This document shows, one piece after another, positions 59,486 through 64,000 of a stretch of 64,000 nt of DNA. How positions within the stretch are numbered: position 1 is the first letter of the stretch; each line of letters begins with the position of its first letter. The stretch spans positions 62,001 to 126,000 of the forward strand of contig CAKPMJ010000005.1 in assembly GCA_934167965.1 (NCBI GenBank). Reading direction: 5' to 3'. The notes under the pieces are model-generated. The model worked only from the letters and a program-made list of their open reading frames with translations. It was not told where the DNA came from and ran no database searches. The stretch comes from an uncultured Clostridia bacterium. GTDB taxonomy: Bacteria > Bacillota > Clostridia > TANB77 > CAG-508. The position numbers were made by a program, and so were the translations under genes.

Positions 59486-60370
59486 TTGAACTCAAATAAT
59501 GATGCAACAACTTCAATTATAAACACAATAAATACAATTTTTAATAAAATATTTTCTTCTGTTGATGATAAATTATATGATGTATTAGATGATTTAACAT
59601 TTATAAATTCCAATATTTTAAATGATAAACATTTTGAAAAAATATTAGGAACATCAACTTCAAATGGAATATTATTAATTGCAAATGCATTATTAATAGG
59701 TTTTATACTGTATTATGCATTTAAATATTTATTTTCTAATTTTACTTATCATAGAATTGAAAATCCGGTGCAATTTATATTTAAAATAATAATATTTGCA
59801 GTATTAATGAATTCTTCATATTTTATTATTGAACAAATATTAGATATGAATAATAATATATGTTCTGCAATAAGAAATTTAGGAGAGGATTTATTTAAAC
59901 AAAAAATTTGCTTTAGTAATTTAATAAAATATATAAATAAAAATTTAGAAATAGGTAATAAAACATTTGATGTATTTTCTGTTGATGGTATGATAAAAGG
60001 AACATTAACAATATCTTTATTAAATTTAGTATTATCTTATGCATTTAGATATATAATGATAAAAGTATTTATTATACTTTCACCAATTGCATTTCTTTCA
60101 CTTTGCTTAGAAAATACATCATGGTTTTTTAAAGCATGGTATAAAAATTTATTTTCATTATTATTTATTCAAATAATAGTTTCAATTGTAATTTTAATTT
60201 TATTTTCTACTAATGTTTCAAAGAATGATTTATTAACAAAATTTATTTATATAGGAGGAATTTATGCTTTAATAAAAGCAAATAATTTTGCAAGAGAATT
60301 TATGATGGGAAATGGAATATCCATAAATGTACAAAATGGTTTTAATATAAATAGAATATTAGGGAAATAG
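59486..60370 (+). CDS. VirB6/TrbL-like channel protein
   Basis: This 294-residue membrane protein has about six helices and the TrbL/VirB6-type motif 'MIKVFIILSPIAFLSLCLENTSWFFKAWYKNLFSLLFIQIIVSIVILIL'. The N-terminal 60 residues are soluble. VirB6 forms the inner-membrane channel in type IV secretion. TTG start after AAAGGAGTGG. Confidence 0.8.
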   Translation: MNSNNDATTSIINTINTIFNKIFSSVDDKLYDVLDDLTFINSNILNDKHFEKILGTSTSNGILLIANALLIGFILYYAFKYLFSNFTYHRIENPVQFIFKIIIFAVLMNSSYFIIEQILDMNNNICSAIRNLGEDLFKQKICFSNLIKYINKNLEIGNKTFDVFSVDGMIKGTLTISLLNLVLSYAFRYIMIKVFIILSPIAFLSLCLENTSWFFKAWYKNLFSLLFIQIIVSIVILILFSTNVSKNDLLTKFIYIGGIYALIKANNFAREFMMGNGISINVQNGFNINRILGK

Positions 60371-60378
60371 GAGGTTTT

Positions 60379-60666
60379 ATGAAATTTATTTTTCCACAGA
60401 ATTATGATTTTAACACTAAATTATTTGGATTAATTGATTATTCAACAGCAATATTAAATATTGTATGGGGGATACTTATATATGTTTTAGTAAATATAAT
60501 TTTCTTAAGTTTAAATTTAAAAATATTTTTTTTCATTGTGTTAGTATTTCCAATATTATTATTTAGTGTTATAGGAATAAATGGTGAAAATGTGATATAT
60601 GTATGTTCATATTTGTTAAAATATATTATTAAACAAAAATTGTATTTTTATGAAAAAGAGAGTTAA
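60379..60666 (+). CDS. PrgI/VirB3-like protein
   Basis: This 95-residue protein starts FIFPQNYDFNTKLFGLIDYSTAILNIVW, the pattern of PrgI/VirB3 proteins ('P...K..G.i.y.t'), followed by two membrane helices (about 27-44 and 47-68). It normally pairs with VirB4 at the membrane. SD GGAGG. Last gene of the secretion cluster. Confidence 0.82.
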   Translation: MKFIFPQNYDFNTKLFGLIDYSTAILNIVWGILIYVLVNIIFLSLNLKIFFFIVLVFPILLFSVIGINGENVIYVCSYLLKYIIKQKLYFYEKES

Positions 60667-60722
60667 ATAAACAAATATAAATATTTATTGTAAAAACTTG
60701 CCTCAAAGTGTAAAAAATTTAG

Positions 60723-60751
60723 TTGCAAAAAGAAGAAAAAAGTAATATAAT
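60723..60751 (+). promoter_or_regulatory. Promoter of dnaD-dnaC
   Basis: TTGCAA (60723-60728), 17 bases, TATAAT (60746-60751), about 30 bases before the dnaD start. This separates the replication genes from the secretion cluster. Confidence 0.75.
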
Positions 60752-60781
60752 GCAACCAAGATTATACTTGGGGGAATAAAA

Positions 60782-61774
60782 ATGAAAATAGAGCAAAATG
60801 AAAAAAGAATGATATTTAATATGACTCAGATACCAGATATATTTTTTTCTGAATATTTAGCAGATATTCCAGGAGATTATTTAAAGATATATTTATATAT
60901 ATCTTTTTTAGCCAAGTATAATAGCACAGACGTTAAAGTAAATGATTTGTCTAAAAAACTAGGTTTACCATTTAATGTTATTAGTGAAGGAATGAAATAT
61001 TTAGAACAAAATAATTTGGTAATAAGAAAACCTCAAGGATATATAATTGCTGATATTCAAGAAGCAATGCTAAATGAATTATACAAACCAAATATTGTTA
61101 CTACACAAGAAAAATTAGAAGAAAATGCAAAAAATAAAGAAAGATTAAAATTAGTAAGTTACTTAAATAACAAATATTTTCAAGGCGTTATGGGACCTAC
61201 TTGGTATAATGACATTGATGTATGGTTATCAAAATATGAATTTGATGACCAAGTAATGATTGCATTATTTGATTACTGTTTTAATAAAGCAGCATTACAC
61301 AGAAACTATGTACAAACAGTTGCGGAAGCATGGGGATTAAACCAAATTAAAAACTTAACAGATCTAGAAAATTACTATGTAGAGCAAGAAAAAATAATGA
61401 AGATTAAAAAGTCAATTGCTAGAAAATTAGGAAAGCATAGTGGACTTACACAATATGAAGAAGCATATATAGAAAAATGGGTAAATGAATATGGATTTAC
61501 TATGGATGTAATTGAAATTGCATTAAAAAGAACAACATTTAAAAATAATCCAACATTTGAATATATAAATAATATAATGACAGATTGGCATGACAGAAAT
61601 TTAAAGACACCTGCCGAAGTATCAGCATTTTTAGAGCAAAGAAAACAACAAAATAAAGATGTAAAAGAGTTAAAGAATCAAGTAAAAAAGGAATCATTTG
61701 ATCAAAGGCAATATAATAATTTAGATTTCTTATATGCAAATAAAAATATAGTAGAAGGAGAGGCAAATGGCTAA
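60782..61774 (+). CDS. DnaD-like replication initiation protein
   Basis: This 330-residue protein has an N-terminal winged helix (FFSEYLADIPGDYLKIYLYI, then 'VNDLSKKLGLPFNVISEGMKYLEQNNLV'), a middle helical domain and a C-terminal DnaD domain ('YEEAYIEKWVNEYGFTMDVIEIAL' and 'PTFEYINNIMTDWHDRNLKT'). DnaD/DnaB proteins remodel DNA at oriC and restart forks, recruiting the helicase loader encoded next. It overlaps dnaC by eight bases. Confidence 0.93.
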   Translation: MKIEQNEKRMIFNMTQIPDIFFSEYLADIPGDYLKIYLYISFLAKYNSTDVKVNDLSKKLGLPFNVISEGMKYLEQNNLVIRKPQGYIIADIQEAMLNELYKPNIVTTQEKLEENAKNKERLKLVSYLNNKYFQGVMGPTWYNDIDVWLSKYEFDDQVMIALFDYCFNKAALHRNYVQTVAEAWGLNQIKNLTDLENYYVEQEKIMKIKKSIARKLGKHSGLTQYEEAYIEKWVNEYGFTMDVIEIALKRTTFKNNPTFEYINNIMTDWHDRNLKTPAEVSAFLEQRKQQNKDVKELKNQVKKESFDQRQYNNLDFLYANKNIVEGEANG

Positions 61775-62756
61775 TAATTATCTAAAACTTTTATTAACTG
61801 AATATGAGCAAAAGAGAAGAAAAGCAGAAATGGATTTAGATAGTAGAAAAAAAGAGTTATATGGAAAAAATCCGAGACTTGAAGAAATTGAACTTGAAAT
61901 AAATAAAATTGCTATAGATAAAGCTAAATCCATACTTACAAATAAAGAAAATGTAAAAGAATTAGATAAAAAAGTAGAAGACTTAAAAAAAGAAAGACAA
62001 GATATTTTAGAAAAAGAAAAAATAAAAGAAACATTTTTCAAACCATATTATGAATGCAATTTGTGTAAAGATACAGGTTATATAATGACTGAAGATGGAA
62101 AAAATGTTATGTGTAATTGTTTAAAGCAAAATATATTAAATAATTTATATAATAAGTCTAATTTATCAAACATAGATAAAGAAAATTTTGAACATTTTGA
62201 TGAAGATAAATTTTCTAATAAAAAAGAAGTACAATATGGTTTTTCGCCCAGGGAAAATATTATAAATATAAAAAATGCAAGTTTGAATTTTATAGAAAAA
62301 TTTGATGATTTAAATACAAAAAATTTATTATTCACGGGGAATACAGGGCTTGGTAAAAGTTATATGTCTAATTGTATTGCAAATGAATTACTAAAAAGAG
62401 GAAAGACGGTATTATATCAAACAGCACCAGTATTACTTGAAACAATAATAGATAATAAATTTAATAAATATAAAACAACAGATACAAATAATTTTTATAA
62501 TGATATTTTAAATGTAGATTTACTTATAATAGATGATTTAGGAACAGAATATTTAAATAGTATGAAACTTAGTGAGTTATTTACAATATTAAATACAAGA
62601 ATTTTGAATTTAAATAAACCAACAAAAACAATAATTTCAACAAACTTAAATATTAACCAGATTTTTAATACTTATGAAGAACGAATTGGATCAAGAATAG
62701 CAGGATATTATGATATTTATCAATTCTTTGGAGAAGATATAAGATTAAAACATTAA
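61767..62756 (+). CDS. Helicase loader DnaC/DnaI-like
   Basis: The 329-residue AAA+ protein has a coiled-coil N terminus, a zinc site with CNLCKDTGYI and CNCLKQ (about residues 95-116), Walker A GNTGLGKSYM, Walker B LLIIDDLGTE and an Arg-finger region ERIGSRIAG. It loads the replicative helicase with DnaD-type partners. Coupled to dnaD. Confidence 0.94.
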   Translation: MANNYLKLLLTEYEQKRRKAEMDLDSRKKELYGKNPRLEEIELEINKIAIDKAKSILTNKENVKELDKKVEDLKKERQDILEKEKIKETFFKPYYECNLCKDTGYIMTEDGKNVMCNCLKQNILNNLYNKSNLSNIDKENFEHFDEDKFSNKKEVQYGFSPRENIINIKNASLNFIEKFDDLNTKNLLFTGNTGLGKSYMSNCIANELLKRGKTVLYQTAPVLLETIIDNKFNKYKTTDTNNFYNDILNVDLLIIDDLGTEYLNSMKLSELFTILNTRILNLNKPTKTIISTNLNINQIFNTYEERIGSRIAGYYDIYQFFGEDIRLKH

Positions 62757-62761
62757 AAATA

Positions 62762-62792
62762 AGAGATAGAATATTTAAAAAATTCTATCTCT
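62762..62792. terminator. Bidirectional hairpin after dnaC
   Basis: AGAGATAGAAT/ATTCTATCTCT stem with a nine-base loop between convergent dnaC and capA-like genes; only moderate T run. Confidence 0.7.
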
Positions 62793-62798
62793 AAATTT

Positions 62799-64000
62799 TC
62801 ATTTTATTTCTTTACCAATTATTTTCTTTATATTTTTTAATTCTGTTTTTAAAGCATTGTAAGTAGTTTTATTAATTGTTTTATTACCTGCTTCATATGC
62901 TTCGATATTTTTATTAATATCTAAAATTTTAAATTTTTTCTTTGACTTAGAAGAATCTTTATACATATAAATAGGTGTATAAGTTGCTTTATCTATAGAA
63001 ATTTTATTAGTATCTCCATGTTTTGTTACTGTTAAATTTACTATAGCAGAATCTTGTGTATATTGTTTATTTTGGTTTGACATGAAATTCCCTAATGAAT
63101 AAATAACAAAACCGTCTTTTTTAGTTCCATCTGCTAGTTTAATAGTTCTTTTCTCCATTGGTTGTGGTACATGAGGATGGTTACCTAAAATAATATCTGC
63201 ACCATTATCAAATAGGAAATCTGCTAAATCTTTTTGAGTAGCATTTTGCTTAGTTTGATATTCAATTCCCCAATGCATAGCAACACATATAATATCTGGA
63301 TTTTTTTCTTTTGCTAAATTTATTTGGTTTAATATATGTTCTTTATCAATTAAGTTTACACAATAATCCTTGCCTTTAGGTACAGGAATGCCATTTGTTC
63401 CATAAGTAAAACTTAAAAATGCAATGGAAACACCTTTTACATTTTTTATTAAAATATTATCTTGTTCTTCTTTAGATGTAAATATACCTGTATGAGAAAG
63501 ATCAGCTTGATCTAAATATTTAATTGTACTTGCGACTCCATTATATCCTTTATCTAAACAATGGTTGTTTGCGGTTGAAACAACATCAAAACCAACTTGT
63601 TTTAAGTTCTTAGCTAATATTTCTGGAGTATTAAATGTAGGATATCCACTATATCCAACTTTTGAACCCGCAAAAGTTGTTTCTAAATTTCCTACAGTGA
63701 TGTCTGGTGTTTGCAAATGATATTTAATATCATCAAAATAATATGAAAAATCATAAGAAGACTTTGATGAATTATATGCATCCATATACATGGTGTTATG
63801 GCACATAATATCTCCTGTTATAGCCATAGTAAATGTGCTATCTGCTTTATTTTCTGTTGTATTATTATTTGCTTCTTCAGTATTAGTTTCAGTTTTATTT
63901 TCTATATTAATATTTTCATTTGCAAAATTTTCTGTTAAATTTGATTCTTTAGATGTATTTAACTCAGTATTTTTATTTCTATGTGTAAATTTATTTATAA
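62799..64000 (-). CDS. CapA-family protein, 5' partial
   Basis: The frame stays open to the right edge, so the N terminus lies outside the window; the ATG at 63827 is internal. Visible are an Asn/Thr/Glu-rich linker, then a CapA metallophosphatase-like domain: MAITGDIMCHN, VGNLETTFAG, TANNHCLDKGYNG, AMHWGIEYQ and ILGNHPHVPQPME. CapA proteins act in polyglutamate capsule anchoring in Bacillus, but most clostridial members are uncharacterised. An N-terminal membrane anchor is expected upstream. Confidence 0.9.
   Translation of the reverse strand, partial: INKFTHRNKNTELNTSKESNLTENFANENINIENKTETNTEEANNNTTENKADSTFTMAITGDIMCHNTMYMDAYNSSKSSYDFSYYFDDIKYHLQTPDITVGNLETTFAGSKVGYSGYPTFNTPEILAKNLKQVGFDVVSTANNHCLDKGYNGVASTIKYLDQADLSHTGIFTSKEEQDNILIKNVKGVSIAFLSFTYGTNGIPVPKGKDYCVNLIDKEHILNQINLAKEKNPDIICVAMHWGIEYQTKQNATQKDLADFLFDNGADIILGNHPHVPQPMEKRTIKLADGTKKDGFVIYSLGNFMSNQNKQYTQDSAIVNLTVTKHGDTNKISIDKATYTPIYMYKDSSKSKKKFKILDINKNIEAYEAGNKTINKTTYNALKTELKNIKKIIGKEIK

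Noticed and set aside
53003..62756. An integrated conjugative element
   Set aside because: No relaxase, integrase, excisionase, att repeat or cargo is visible, and a tRNA and housekeeping genes interrupt and flank the cluster.

Overview
The window is an AT-rich chromosomal segment from a spore-forming member of the Clostridia, most likely an uncultured gut lineage. The evidence is the very low GC content, strong Shine-Dalgarno (SD) sequences with frequent TTG/GTG starts, and many sporulation or germination genes: spoIIR, spmA/spmB, ypeB, a GerM-like and a GerS-like gene, an alpha/beta-type SASP and abrB. Gene orders trmN6-rsmI-abrB and tadA-ffs-dnaX-ybaB-recR match the Bacillus/Clostridium chromosome.

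Layout. 1-3.6 kb: the end of a secreted two-domain cell-wall hydrolase and a membrane-anchored partner, possibly VirB1/VirB8-like. 3.7-6.1 kb: an ABC exporter. 6.1-13.3 kb: a J-domain membrane protein, a GerM-like protein, a VanW protein and a giant 2-hydroxyacyl-CoA dehydratase activase fusion. 13.4-20 kb: trmN6-rsmI, abrB, spmAB, a 37-residue membrane peptide, walJ, murA and spoIIR. 20-24 kb: UDP-sugar pyrophosphorylase and phosphoglucomutase, then a compact locus that looks like a type I toxin-antitoxin system. 24.2-30 kb: tRNA-Arg, a GT-C type membrane protein, tadA, SRP RNA, dnaX, ybaB, recR. 30-33.2 kb: a diacylglycerol glucosyltransferase-like gene, ypeB and a SASP. 33.2-38 kb: a GC-richer orphan gene, a VanX-like dipeptidase and a hydrolase/membrane-MurF/Ddl operon. 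38-42.7 kb: two sortases, a sortase substrate, a GerS-like lipoprotein and a MazF without an adjacent antitoxin. 42.8-50.5 kb: M18 aminopeptidase, a Yip1-like protein, small regulators, tRNA-Arg, a Gld-like ABC system and a YkvI-like transporter. 50.5-52.9 kb: leuS.

53-60.7 kb is the most unusual part. It is a type IV secretion core (split VirB4 with a separate N-terminal part, a CpaE/TadZ-like protein, VirD4, a VirB2-like pilin, VirB6/TrbL, VirB3/PrgI) with no relaxase, integrase or attachment site in view, lying between leuS and dnaD-dnaC. Two Spo0A-type boxes one helical turn apart sit just upstream of its promoter. At least three of its genes have no ATG, GTG or TTG where homology requires the start, but have SD-spaced ATA, ATT or ATC codons. 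Spo0A-like boxes also occur at the promoters of a sortase, the Yip1-like gene, a 151-residue unknown and (degenerate) abrB. This suggests that the secretion system and some surface functions belong to the transition-state or sporulation programme. The window ends in a CapA-family protein that runs off the right edge.
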